The notes beneath the pieces are model-generated. The model had not been told where the DNA came from. It ran no database searches and saw only the letters and a program-made list of their open reading frames with translations. The position numbers were made by a program, and so were the translations under genes. Shown here one piece after another: positions 1 to 6,871 of a DNA stretch of 21,666 bases; the stretch's first letter is position 1; every line of letters starts with the position of its first letter. Source of the DNA: a virus; IMG/VR virus record IMGVR_UViG_3300042545_000826, positions 1 through 21,666 of that record; one strand, 5' to 3'.

Positions 1-2
1 AT

Positions 3-542
3 GCGTGGACCGATGTTTCGGCCGAAGGTGTTGCAACCGTTGATACGTTACTTCGCGTAAACCAAAACTTCGTTGGAACAGGAAATGGAACGGATGTTTT
101 CTACATTCGCGCTGTTACCGTCACCCGCATCGGCGCAATCGTCGATCTGGATTTCACTGTCGGTGCTGGCTACCAAGCCACCGACCGCAGCACCAACAAC
201 CTGCACGGTACGCTCTTCAACGGTGTGGAGTTCACGCAGCCGAAGCGCATGGCGGTGCTGTACGCGACTACAAACACGGCGACCAACCAGCAGGTGTTTG
301 GAACGCTGGCTATTCCCACCAACGCGATCATTGAGGACATCATCGTGAACTCGACCGGTACTGCGACTGTGACTATTCGGGACGCAGCGGCAGGGAATGT
401 CATCGTGAACGCAGCCTCCGTTGTTGCTGGCCGACAAAAGCTCACAATCGCGCAACCGTTCAGCAGCGGCGGACAGTTGTGGGTGCAAAGCAGCACCACC
501 GCCACCCTGCAATTCACCATCCTCTACACCATCGCCGCCTAA
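3..542 (+). CDS. Beta-rich virion protein, 5' end outside window (partial)
   Basis: This reading frame is open from base 3 and runs to TAA at 540-542, so the visible 179 residues are the C-terminal part of a longer protein. An internal ATG at 225 exists, but the frame upstream of it is equally coding-like (for example the stretch reading VFYIRAVTVTRIGAIVDLDF), so I treat 225 as internal. The composition is rich in Thr, Val, Ala, Asn and Gly, with alternating hydrophobic residues and almost no charged clusters, as in phage decoration or appendage proteins. It ends in a hydrophobic strand (LQFTILYTIAA). It sits directly upstream of other presumed structural genes. I do not recognise the family. 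Coding is nearly certain; the virion role is inferred from context and composition. Confidence 0.8.
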   Translation, partial: AWTDVSAEGVATVDTLLRVNQNFVGTGNGTDVFYIRAVTVTRIGAIVDLDFTVGAGYQATDRSTNNLHGTLFNGVEFTQPKRMAVLYATTNTATNQQVFGTLAIPTNAIIEDIIVNSTGTATVTIRDAAAGNVIVNAASVVAGRQKLTIAQPFSSGGQLWVQSSTTATLQFTILYTIAA

Positions 543-553
543 TCCATACCACC

Positions 554-970
554 ATGACCACCCTCTCTTGGATCATCGAACGCCTTCTCGTTAAACCGAC
601 CGAAGGTTCACTCACCGATGTCGTCATCACCGCCGACTGGCGATGCAACGGCTCGCAGGATCAATACAGCGGCACTTGCTACGGATCGACCTCATTCGCT
701 CCTCCGAGTGGTTCGTTCACGCCTTACGAAGACCTGACCGAAGCTCAGGTCTTGAACTGGTGCTTCGCGAATGGCGTCGATAAGACTTCCATCGAAGCCA
801 ATGTGACGCAGCAGATCAACGACCAGATCAACCCGCCGATCATCGCTCCGCCGCTGCCGTGGGCGGCGCAGCCTTCATCGCCGCCGGTTGAAATCGTTCC
901 TCCGATGTTGCCGCAGGTGGAGCCGGTTTTGGTTGCGGAGGAGGCCGTCGTTTCCGACACTGCCGCCTGA
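554..970 (+). CDS. DUF7936-like conserved phage protein with Pro-rich tail
   Basis: 138 residues from ATG 554; the frame stays open to 479, but the ATG after the previous stop starts the recognisable domain. The N-terminus (MTTLSWIIERLLVKP) leads into strands with an aromatic/Gly-rich loop around residues 33-57. The signature FTPYEDLTEAQVLNW follows, then a helix and an LPW motif near residue 98. This layout is shared by a widespread phage family (DUF7936) often found near structural genes; its function is unknown to me. Most relatives I recall end shortly after LPW. Here about 40 further residues follow, dominated by Pro, Val and Glu. No clear Shine-Dalgarno precedes the start (leader AATCCATACCACC). 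Family assignment is from memory of the motif, without a search. Confidence 0.85.
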   Translation: MTTLSWIIERLLVKPTEGSLTDVVITADWRCNGSQDQYSGTCYGSTSFAPPSGSFTPYEDLTEAQVLNWCFANGVDKTSIEANVTQQINDQINPPIIAPPLPWAAQPSSPPVEIVPPMLPQVEPVLVAEEAVVSDTAA

Positions 971-971
971 T

Positions 972-1127
972 ATGGAAATCACCATCACACTGACTCAGGA
1001 GCAGACCAACAGCCTGCTCCAGCTCATCGACATCGCCATCAAGGCCGGTGGCTACCAGAACGCCAAGGTCGGCGTTCCTTTGGCCGACATAATCATCGCA
1101 GCAGCCCAACCCAAAGCCTCCGAGTAA
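972..1127 (+). CDS. Small conserved phage protein (51 aa), unknown function
   Basis: ATG 972 lies one base after the previous stop and gives 51 residues; the frame remains open back to 888 inside the upstream gene, but that extension overlaps well-supported coding sequence. The protein starts with an MEITITLTQEQ motif, followed by an amphipathic helix (LLQLIDIAIKAGGYQNA) and a second Ala/Ile-rich helix. Very short proteins with a leading 'xITLT.EQ' strand and two helices are common in phage genomes near lysis and structural genes, without a known role. It forms a tight cluster with the next four mini-genes. Function is not assigned. Confidence 0.75.
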   Translation: MEITITLTQEQTNSLLQLIDIAIKAGGYQNAKVGVPLADIIIAAAQPKASE

Positions 1128-1128
1128 C

Positions 1129-1302
1129 ATGGACGCAACCAACCACGGCGGAACGAATGGACTAGCCTTGTCGCTGGGCACGGCAGCAGCAGCAACGTCT
1201 GCATCTATGCTGCCCCAGCTCACCGACGAGATCCGTTTTGCCTCCGCCGTGGTTGGCCTCCTTGCGGCCTGTGTTGCCCTCTACAAAGCCCTGAAGAAAT
1301 GA
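1129..1302 (+). CDS. Small membrane protein, holin-like candidate (57 aa)
   Basis: ATG 1129 starts one base after the preceding TAA. The 57 residues begin polar (MDATNHGG), continue through an Ala-rich stretch (LALSLGTAAAATSASML), and finish with a clear membrane helix of about residues 36-53 (FASAVVGLLAACVALYKAL) followed by KK. The small size, one or two hydrophobic helices and a basic C-terminus fit a holin or related small membrane protein. The stop codon overlaps the start of the next gene as ATGA (1299-1302), implying translational coupling. The lysis role is inference; there is no endolysin in the window to confirm it. Confidence 0.7.
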   Translation: MDATNHGGTNGLALSLGTAAAATSASMLPQLTDEIRFASAVVGLLAACVALYKALKK

Positions 1303-1496
1303 AAAATACCAAGACTACATTAGCCGGTATCGGAGCCATCCTCGTCGCTGTTGGCGGCACGTTGAAAGCCATCTTCGATGGCGACCCGACCACCTCGGTT
1401 GACCCGACCGCGACCATTGCCGCCATCAGCGCCGGAATCGGCCTGATCATGGCCAAGGATGCCACCGAGAAGCTGGAAATCAAGAAGCCCGAGTGA
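1299..1496 (+). CDS. Two-helix small membrane protein, holin-like candidate (65 aa)
   Basis: The 65 residues start at the ATGA overlap with the preceding gene. After MKNTKTT there is a hydrophobic Gly/Ala-rich segment (about 8-25, LAGIGAILVAVGGTLKAIF), a short polar loop containing DGDPTT, and a second hydrophobic segment (about 38-52, ATIAAISAGIGLIMAKD) before a charged tail. Two short glycine-rich membrane helices with a small loop resemble class II holins. They also resemble many small phage membrane proteins of unknown role. The stop (TGA 1494-1496) overlaps the GTG start of the next ORF. Coding confidence is high; the holin call is moderate at best. Confidence 0.8.
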   Translation: MKNTKTTLAGIGAILVAVGGTLKAIFDGDPTTSVDPTATIAAISAGIGLIMAKDATEKLEIKKPE

Positions 1497-1666
1497 ACTG
1501 GATCTATCAGATCCTGAAGGCCCTGCTGGACTGGTTCCGAGAAACACCACCCACCAACATTCAACATGGAAAAGCACCCGAGGATCTCAAGAACGGTCTG
1601 GCTGATCGTATTGCTGGACTGCCTGGGTTGCCAAGTGACAAAGGTGGTAATGGTCCCGCACGGTGA
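1493..1666 (+). CDS. Small amphipathic protein overlapping the next gene (57 aa)
   Basis: A GTG at 1493, overlapping the previous stop as GTGA, opens a 57-residue frame. It begins MNWIYQILKALLDWF, a strongly amphipathic or membrane-associated helix, followed by a Pro-rich linker and a polar region (KAPEDLKNGLADRIAGL) and a Gly-rich end. Small phage proteins with a Trp-rich N-terminal helix followed by a polar, Pro-containing tail are frequent in lysis clusters. Its last 101 bases are shared, in a different frame, with the lipoprotein-like ORF starting at 1566. This nested arrangement resembles Rz/Rz1 spanin pairs, but the upstream partner is shorter than a typical Rz and no coiled coil is obvious. 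Function unproven. Confidence 0.6.
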   Translation: MNWIYQILKALLDWFRETPPTNIQHGKAPEDLKNGLADRIAGLPGLPSDKGGNGPAR

Positions 1667-1784
1667 ACCAGTGATGCTCGCAAAACCAGTGAAAGCCAGC
1701 GTGTACGCTTTTGACCAAGACAAGAAGCTTGTCGGGCCGTCCAAAGTGACGCTCCCGGCTGGCTGGTACGTTCTCCCAAAGTAA
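1566..1784 (+). CDS. Lipoprotein-like small protein, possible Rz1-type or lysis-cluster protein (72 aa)
   Basis: Starting at ATG 1566 inside the preceding gene in another frame, this 72-residue ORF has a signal-like N-terminus: basic residues K3, R6 and R9, a hydrophobic core VWLIVLL, then cysteines at 19 and 22 (DCLGCQVT). The lipobox is imperfect (LLDC or CLGC), so lipidation is plausible but not certain. The mature part has the pattern VVMVPHGEPVMLAKPVKASV, then a D/G-containing turn and a C-terminal GWYVLP. I associate this pattern with small phage lipoprotein-like proteins in lysis regions. It closes the mini-gene cluster; 19 bases separate it from the next gene. Confidence 0.7.
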   Translation: MEKHPRISRTVWLIVLLDCLGCQVTKVVMVPHGEPVMLAKPVKASVYAFDQDKKLVGPSKVTLPAGWYVLPK

Positions 1785-1803
1785 CCCATAGCCAATTCTC
1801 ACT

Positions 1804-2244
1804 ATGTCGATGACAAATGCCGCAGAGGCGGAAATCCTTGATCTCATATTCCTAAACTCCGATTGGGCAAACATCGGAAACGCTACCGGAATCAGAGGTT
1901 CTACATCCGCTGGATCTTTCTTCATCAGCCTGCACACCGCAGACCCCGGAGAAGCAGGGAATCAAAACACCAATGAGGCAAACTATACCGGATATGCTCG
2001 AATTGCAGTGGCCCGCTCAGCATCTGGATTTACGCTCTCGACATCCACGATCAGCAACTTTGCCCTTGTTCAGTTTGCTCAATGCACAGGTGGCACCAAC
2101 ACCCTGACGCATTTTGGAATTGGCACCGACTTGTCCGGTGCTGGAAACCTCATCTTCAAGGGATCGCTAACGTCTTCCCTTTCAGTTTCCACCGGTATTC
2201 AACCGCAGTTCGCCGCAGGTGCGCTGACTGTTACCGTTGATTGA
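1804..2244 (+). CDS. Conserved phage virion/tail protein family (146 aa)
   Basis: 146 residues starting MSMTNAAEAEILDLIFLNSD. The hallmark block is a helix ending in a short Trp segment, then SFFISLHTADPGEAG, then YTGYARIAVARS, then beta strands with Gly/Thr-rich turns and a final TVTVD. The 'SLHTADPG...YARIAV' arrangement belongs to a common phage structural family often annotated as tail or tail-fibre-like protein, whose exact role is not known to me. No catalytic motif is visible. Context (next to appendage-type proteins) supports a virion location. The start is preceded by a weak leader (AGCCAATTCTCACT) lacking a strong Shine-Dalgarno. Confidence 0.85.
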   Translation: MSMTNAAEAEILDLIFLNSDWANIGNATGIRGSTSAGSFFISLHTADPGEAGNQNTNEANYTGYARIAVARSASGFTLSTSTISNFALVQFAQCTGGTNTLTHFGIGTDLSGAGNLIFKGSLTSSLSVSTGIQPQFAAGALTVTVD

Positions 2245-2248
2245 TCAT

Positions 2249-2386
2249 GTGGACTACTTCTGCCCACATTGCTTGAGGCCATTATGGCCAACAGATGAGG
2301 ATGCTCAAAGCATCTGCGAAGAGCATCCAGATGGAGTTCCGCAAGCTGATCTAGTTCCACGCAACCCTAAAATTGAGGAGGAATAA
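2249..2386 (+). CDS. Mini-protein with Cys/His zinc-ribbon-like motif (45 aa)
   Basis: A GTG at 2249 opens a 45-residue frame reading DYFCPHCLRPLWP, then a spacer and SICEEHPDG, ending exactly at TAATG (2384-2388) shared with the next start. CxxC followed after about 15 residues by CxxH is a plausible treble-clef or zinc-knuckle ligand set. An alternative TTG start at 2237 would overlap the previous gene. Supporting points are the perfect fit of the frame between two genes, the four-nucleotide coupling at the end, and the coherent metal-site spacing. Against it are the small size and the non-ATG start. Similar tiny Cys-rich proteins occur between phage structural genes; the function is unknown. 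Confidence 0.6.
   Translation: MDYFCPHCLRPLWPTDEDAQSICEEHPDGVPQADLVPRNPKIEEE
2375..2381 (+). promoter_or_regulatory. Strong ribosome-binding site
   Basis: GAGGAGG lies four bases before the ATG at 2386, inside the 3' end of the Cys/His mini-gene. It is one of the few strong Shine-Dalgarno sequences in the left half, where several other starts have none. It fixes the start of the downstream virion gene and suggests high expression of that product. Confidence 0.7.
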
Positions 2387-3234
2387 TGGGTTTCACCGGA
2401 ATAGTATCGCTCGCCGAAGCACCGACCTGGCAGTCGTTCTTCTTCAAGACAAGCTCTCCATCAGGAGCCGCAGGACGCTGGTACGACGCAGCCGTCGGGG
2501 CAGGCATCCCAGTCTATCAGGCCTACGTCGGCCAACAGTACGAAGCCACTCTCCTCATAGGTGAGTCCAATCGAGGAATCTACACAGGCCCAACACCATC
2601 GGCAGGCCAGACCAAACACCTCTTCGCACTCTCAGCAGGAACATCCACAGCATCAGTCCCATTGACCATGCTGCTGGCCGACTACCTCATGTTCTATCCG
2701 CTGATCGACATGGATTCGCTCGATCCGCAGGACATGATCAACCCGGTCAGCATATCTAGGTACACCTCAGGTGAAGGCGTCCAAGCCTACCTCGTTGTCG
2801 CAGCTCCAATGAGTTCAAGTGGAACAGTCACCGTCACCTACACCAACAGCCAAGGAACAGCCAACAGGACAAGCACATTCGGAATCGCTTCAACCGGAAC
2901 CATTGGGAGAATCGCCAACAACATCGACTCAACCTTGGGCGGAGGAGCAGCATCACCATTCATCCCGCTCGCCAACGGAGACAAAGGTATCCGAAGCATC
3001 CAAAGAGTCACCTGCAACGCCAGCATGGGCGGGTTCTGCCACATCGTTTTGGTCAAACCGCTTGCAACTCATGTGATTCGAGAGCAGAACACCGAGGCAG
3101 AAACCGTGTTCTTCACGCACAAAGCCAACTGCGTACAAATCCAAAACAACTCCTACTTGAACTTTTTGATACTCAACAATACCTCTTCATCTCCTGCACC
3201 GCTGAGGGGATTCCTGCAATTTACCTGGAACTAA
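2386..3234 (+). CDS. Virion appendage-type protein, tandem paralogue A (282 aa)
   Basis: 282 residues, preceded by a strong GAGGAGG site. Composition is Ser/Thr/Ala/Gly-rich and beta-prone, with no signal peptide and no catalytic motif. It is clearly related to the next gene. Both have AGRWYD near residue 30-40, a TKH segment followed by a hydrophobic sheet, then an RYT.G.G segment, a PF.P.A.GD.G segment and a VKPL/ARPL segment, in the same order. The C-terminal part (about 225-282) differs and is Asn-rich (IQNNSYLNFLILNNTSSS). The role is presumably a repeated surface or tail component. I do not recognise a named family. Confidence 0.85.
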   Translation: MGFTGIVSLAEAPTWQSFFFKTSSPSGAAGRWYDAAVGAGIPVYQAYVGQQYEATLLIGESNRGIYTGPTPSAGQTKHLFALSAGTSTASVPLTMLLADYLMFYPLIDMDSLDPQDMINPVSISRYTSGEGVQAYLVVAAPMSSSGTVTVTYTNSQGTANRTSTFGIASTGTIGRIANNIDSTLGGGAASPFIPLANGDKGIRSIQRVTCNASMGGFCHIVLVKPLATHVIREQNTEAETVFFTHKANCVQIQNNSYLNFLILNNTSSSPAPLRGFLQFTWN

Positions 3235-3235
3235 C

Positions 3236-4120
3236 ATGGGCTTCTCTTCAATGGATGATCTCATCAACGAGATCACGACAAATGGAAAGTTCAATCGAAC
3301 CGATTGGAACAAGATCACCGGTGCGGCTGCGTACGCCGCAGGACGGTGGTATGATTTCAGCGGCTTAGCCGGAAGCCCAGTCGCAAACGCATTCACTGGA
3401 ACCGCTTTGGCTTGGAAAAGCTGCGACGAAACTACCGGGAACGGCACTCAGATATTTGGAATTCCCCACGGTGGAAACGTCAGCCCGGATACCAAGCACA
3501 TCCTTAACGTCTCGGCTGTCACTGGCGTTGCCACCGGCGTTCCGGCTCAACTCATGCTGGTAGATCTCCAAGGTTATTGGCCTGGCATTTCTACCGCCGT
3601 AGCCACCGCCCAGACGCTTACCGGAACTCCCACGCTTCGATACACGAATGGTGCTGGTTGTAGGCTGTTTTTTGTTCAAACCGTTACTTCTGGTGCCACC
3701 GCTCATAACATCAGCTTGAGCTACTCGAACACCACTCCCACATCGGGCAGAAATATGCCGGTCACTGTTTCGATGACCGTATCTGCGATTGTAGGCCACA
3801 TATCCCATTCTGGAACTTCCGCAAACAATTACGGACCATTCCTTCCTATGGCTTCGGGAGATACCGGAGTTTCAAATGTGGCAAACGTCACTTTCTCAGC
3901 GGCATCTGGTGCCGGTTCTGGTGCCCTCTGCCTTGCTCGACCGCTGCTGACTCTTCCGATTACCACGGCTTCAGTGGCTGCTGAACGTGATCTTCTCAAC
4001 CAGTTGCCAAGCCTTCCTCGTGTGATGGATGGAGCTTGTCTTGTCTGGCTCTATTTCGCTGGAGCAGCAACCGCTGCTGCCAGCAACTTCTATGGCGGAA
4101 TCGAAGTAGGTTGGGGATGA
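3236..4120 (+). CDS. Virion appendage-type protein, tandem paralogue B (294 aa)
   Basis: 294 residues beginning one base after the stop of paralogue A. The N-terminus (MDDLINEITTNGKFNRTDWNKI) is a helical segment not matched in A. AGRWYDFSG then opens the shared region, with TKHILNVSAV, LRYTNGAG, GPFLPMASGDTGVS and CLARPL landmarks aligning to A in the same order. The end (FYGGIEVGWG) resembles the FLQFTWN end of A in being a terminal beta strand. Gly, Ala, Thr and Ser dominate. Tandem paralogues with conserved cores and divergent ends suggest two subunits of one oligomeric virion structure, one perhaps anchoring through the extra N-terminal helix. Function is inferred. Confidence 0.85.
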   Translation: MGFSSMDDLINEITTNGKFNRTDWNKITGAAAYAAGRWYDFSGLAGSPVANAFTGTALAWKSCDETTGNGTQIFGIPHGGNVSPDTKHILNVSAVTGVATGVPAQLMLVDLQGYWPGISTAVATAQTLTGTPTLRYTNGAGCRLFFVQTVTSGATAHNISLSYSNTTPTSGRNMPVTVSMTVSAIVGHISHSGTSANNYGPFLPMASGDTGVSNVANVTFSAASGAGSGALCLARPLLTLPITTASVAAERDLLNQLPSLPRVMDGACLVWLYFAGAATAAASNFYGGIEVGWG

Positions 4121-4123
4121 TTC

Positions 4124-4816
4124 ATGTCCCTCAAACAAAACACGACGATACTCTGCCAGTTACCGCTTAGACAAAGAGGCGGTGACCCCGGTTCGTTGCG
4201 TTCAATGTGGGGGCGCACAGATCTCAGAAATCAAAGCGCGGGACAAGGCATCTCATCTAAATTGGCGGCTATCCCGTATGGGCATCTTGCTCCTTCAGCT
4301 TGGGTGATGCCGTACAAGAGCGGAGCAATGTCGGCGTTCACATACGTCGGGGCTCAGTTCACGGCAAACCCGATCAATCTTGCAGCGGGCGTAAACATCT
4401 CCGGTAATTCCAGCGTTGCATTCATTGCTGGCCCATCGCTCCTTCAGCTCATCGTTTCATTGGTGGGCGATTGCACGTTCACATTCACCGTCAATCCAGC
4501 AACGCTTCCAGGCGTTCTGAATGCATCAGGAAACGCTGATAATGTATTCACCGTTGGCCCAAGTTCGATTGGAGCTATCACGGACCTTACCGGGAGCCTT
4601 GTTGTTACGTTCACTGATTCAGGGACTGCAACTGCCATCGGAATCCTCGCTGGCGACGTTACTCCATACACTGAGCTTTCGCCTGAGACTTTGGCGGCAG
4701 CGGTAATCGCTGCCTCGCAAACCACCCCAATCGTTGCTGATGCCAAGAATGTGGTTGGAAATTATCAGGACCAATGGAAAATAAGGTCAACTTACAAAAA
4801 CAGATCAAGAAACTGA
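4124..4816 (+). CDS. Virion/tail-associated protein (230 aa)
   Basis: 230 residues starting MSLKQNTTILCQLPLRQRGG. The first ~60 residues are basic and polar (RSMWGRTDLRNQSAGQG), perhaps an attachment segment. The middle (about 70-185) is hydrophobic and beta-rich, with repeated short Asn/Gly/Ser turns. The end contains YTELSPETLAAAVIAAS followed by a basic tail. An 'LSPE.LA.AVW.A'-like C-terminal helix is common at the ends of phage appendage proteins, where it may bind a partner. It lies between the tandem paralogues and the fibre, so a role in the same appendage is likely. I do not recognise a precise family. Confidence 0.8.
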   Translation: MSLKQNTTILCQLPLRQRGGDPGSLRSMWGRTDLRNQSAGQGISSKLAAIPYGHLAPSAWVMPYKSGAMSAFTYVGAQFTANPINLAAGVNISGNSSVAFIAGPSLLQLIVSLVGDCTFTFTVNPATLPGVLNASGNADNVFTVGPSSIGAITDLTGSLVVTFTDSGTATAIGILAGDVTPYTELSPETLAAAVIAASQTTPIVADAKNVVGNYQDQWKIRSTYKNRSRN

Positions 4817-4817
4817 T

Positions 4818-6110
4818 ATGGCAACCCCACTTACAGGAAGTTCAGTAGCATCCACCTACATTGGCCTACTCAAGACCTCCGACAACGCCAGTCTTACCGG
4901 AAGTCTCAGGAGCATCAGCGATGGCGGCGGAACCGATTCCGCGCTCCAGCTCTCCACCACCGCAGCCAACATTGTCGGTACCCTGAATGTCACGGGTGCC
5001 ACCGGACTGGCTTCGAGCCTCGCAGTCTCTGGGTTGGCCACCATTGGTTCTACGCTCGGTGTGACCGGTGCCACCAACCTTTCATCCACCCTGACCGTTA
5101 CCGGTGCTACTACCCTCTCGTCCACTCTGGCAGTCACTGGTGCCGCCAATCTCTCGTCCACCCTCGCGGTCACTAGCAACATCTCCACGAGCGCGGGTAA
5201 TCTGTCCGTGTTTGGAAACATCGTCCAAACCAACGCCGCCGCATCAAGTTCGTTTGCCGGAAGCCTTACTGCTTCATCGGTAACATTCAATTCAACCTTC
5301 ACATGCAATGGGAATGCATCGTTTTTTGGAAACGTATCATTCGCCAATCCGTTAACAATCAATAGCACCCTCAATGTTACTGGTGCTACTGTCATATCGA
5401 ACAACCTTACTGTAACCGGTTCGATTGGATCTAGCTCTTCTATTAGTGGAACTTCTTTGTCCGCAAGTGGTAACCTGACGGTAAACGGCAATACCACTAT
5501 TGGTAATGCTGCCGCAGATCTCCTGACGGTGAACGCGAATGTTGTTACATTCCCGAACATCACCACTCAGAATGTTGATACAGATACCGATAAGGTTATC
5601 ATTCTTGATTCAAGCGGTAACCTTAGGGCTTCTAACTCCAGTCAGTTTGTTCAGACTTCATTGAACTCACCTCAATGTAAGCAGACTGCAAACAAAGCCA
5701 GAGCAAACATTGAGGCAAATACCACTGGATCTGGTGCTGATGTAATATCGGTTTCTATTACTCCACGAAGCGGCAGTTCAAACATTCTTGTTTCTGCCGT
5801 TATCAACTATTCGTTTTTAACTGGTGATTCCAAAAACTGCGTTTTCAGGCTAACTAGAAACGGAACTGAGATTGGAACAAGCACTGGTACTGGAATAGTT
5901 GGAATCGCTTCTGCCAGCTACGAAGACGGTGAGATTGAGTCGATCAACAATGTTAAGATAGAGTTTCTTGATTCACCCAATACCACCTCTGCTGTTACAT
6001 ACAAGATTCACATTTATGGATCTAGTGACCTGTATTTGAACTTCAACATAAGTGGTTCCGTCCAGCAAAGCACTACCTCGACGATCACCGCTCAGGAGTA
6101 CTTCGCCTAA
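4818..6110 (+). CDS. Repeat-containing tail fibre-like protein (430 aa)
   Basis: 430 residues. Residues 55-114 are five 12-residue units of the form TLxVTGAxxLSS, with a sixth partial copy and later degenerate copies (STLNVTGATVISNNLTVTGS near residue 190). Such regular strand-turn repeats are typical of trimeric beta-helical shafts in phage fibres and spikes. A Ser/Asn/Thr-rich shaft continues to about residue 260. The last ~150 residues form a distinct domain (from about SPQCKQTANKARANIEANTT) with globular beta-sandwich-like sequence ending ITAQEYFA, a candidate receptor-binding or trimerisation tip. The DNA of this distal part is AT-richer than the shaft. It overlaps the adaptor gene by one base (TAATG). 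Confidence 0.85.
   Translation: MATPLTGSSVASTYIGLLKTSDNASLTGSLRSISDGGGTDSALQLSTTAANIVGTLNVTGATGLASSLAVSGLATIGSTLGVTGATNLSSTLTVTGATTLSSTLAVTGAANLSSTLAVTSNISTSAGNLSVFGNIVQTNAAASSSFAGSLTASSVTFNSTFTCNGNASFFGNVSFANPLTINSTLNVTGATVISNNLTVTGSIGSSSSISGTSLSASGNLTVNGNTTIGNAAADLLTVNANVVTFPNITTQNVDTDTDKVIILDSSGNLRASNSSQFVQTSLNSPQCKQTANKARANIEANTTGSGADVISVSITPRSGSSNILVSAVINYSFLTGDSKNCVFRLTRNGTEIGTSTGTGIVGIASASYEDGEIESINNVKIEFLDSPNTTSAVTYKIHIYGSSDLYLNFNISGSVQQSTTSTITAQEYFA
4980..5159 (+). repeat. Five tandem 36-bp coding repeats in the fibre shaft
   Basis: Five consecutive 36-base units encode 12-residue strand-turn repeats (TLNVTGATGLAS, SLAVSGLATIGS, TLGVTGATNLSS, TLTVTGATTLSS, TLAVTGAANLSS), followed by a partial sixth. 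Copies are diverged at the DNA level, and the later ones are more alike than the first two. The units are in frame and belong to a beta-structured shaft. They are not an intergenic repeat or CRISPR array. Confidence 0.85.
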
Positions 6111-6871
6111 TGAAACCCTCTGAAGTAGCGCAAGCAGCTTGCGATAAGCTGTCGTTCACGGACTCGGCCACGCTCACGTTGGCCAAGAAGTTCTGTATCC
6201 GCCGCTACTCCATGATCTGGGATTCGTGCCTATGGAACGATACCCTCGGAGTAACCTCTATCTCTGTCGCTGATGGCGATGAGATCAATACGATCAACAC
6301 CTTCGTCACCACGGCCTACTCCTCGAACACCGGATACAATATGTACATGGACTTCCCGGTGGCCGCGAAGTTCACGATTGATGGCGATACCGATGGCATC
6401 GAAATCCCGTCCGCTGAATGGGTGTCATTCTTCCAGCTCGATCCCAACACCTGGAACAACGTCGATAGCCGTAAGTCCACGCCCAACAACTTCGTGAACT
6501 GGGTCCGCAACATGGACGTTGCCTACGGACTGGCCGGTGTCCCGAGGATCAAGCTCATCCCAGTTCCCAACGTCAACGGAACCCTCTTCGTTCTCGGCAA
6601 GAAGCAGTCCCAGATGCGTCAGTTCGGTGAGGCTCAGACCATCACCAACGACAGCAACTTCGAGCTGCACGGTGTTGAGAATGCACTGATGGCCTACACC
6701 GAAGGCGATCTCCTCGAATACTCGCGGCAGTACGGCAAAGCCCAAGCGAAGTTCCAAGAGGGAGCCGCTCAGGTCTCCATTATGAAGGACATGGAGCGAG
6801 GCCAGCAGCAGCAGATCAGCCGCATCATTCCTGACAGCCTCTACGACTACACCTTTCAGGACATCACCTAA
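6110..6871 (+). CDS. Head-tail adaptor / tail tubular protein A-like (253 aa)
   Basis: 253 residues starting MKPSEVAQAACDKL, an N-terminal helix followed by AKKFCIRRYSMIWDSCLWNDTL. The basic helix followed by 'MIWDSCLW' is the pattern of adaptor proteins that dock under the portal (T7 gp11, P22 gp4 type). A beta domain follows (about 50-165), then helices near residues 185-230 (NALMAYTEGDLLEYSRQYGK) with an amphipathic Gln-rich end. The size is close to T7 gp11. It is followed with a one-base overlap by the nozzle-like gene, the order seen in T7 (11 then 12) and P22 (4 then 10). Assignment rests on motif memory plus synteny. Confidence 0.7.
   Translation: MKPSEVAQAACDKLSFTDSATLTLAKKFCIRRYSMIWDSCLWNDTLGVTSISVADGDEINTINTFVTTAYSSNTGYNMYMDFPVAAKFTIDGDTDGIEIPSAEWVSFFQLDPNTWNNVDSRKSTPNNFVNWVRNMDVAYGLAGVPRIKLIPVPNVNGTLFVLGKKQSQMRQFGEAQTITNDSNFELHGVENALMAYTEGDLLEYSRQYGKAQAKFQEGAAQVSIMKDMERGQQQQISRIIPDSLYDYTFQDIT

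Noticed and set aside
225-542. Complete 105-aa gene starting at ATG 225
   Set aside because: The same frame is open and coding-like back to base 3, so the ATG is more likely an internal Met of a gene truncated by the window edge.
4980-5400. CRISPR-like or intergenic direct repeats
   Set aside because: Units are contiguous without spacers, diverged, and in frame within the fibre gene, encoding 12-residue beta repeats.
4856-5566. 236-codon open frame on the minus strand
   Set aside because: It is antisense to the repeat-rich fibre gene, and its open state follows from the repeats (its sequence is a Val/Arg/Pro echo of the Thr/Gly repeat). The plus-strand frame has coherent fibre features.
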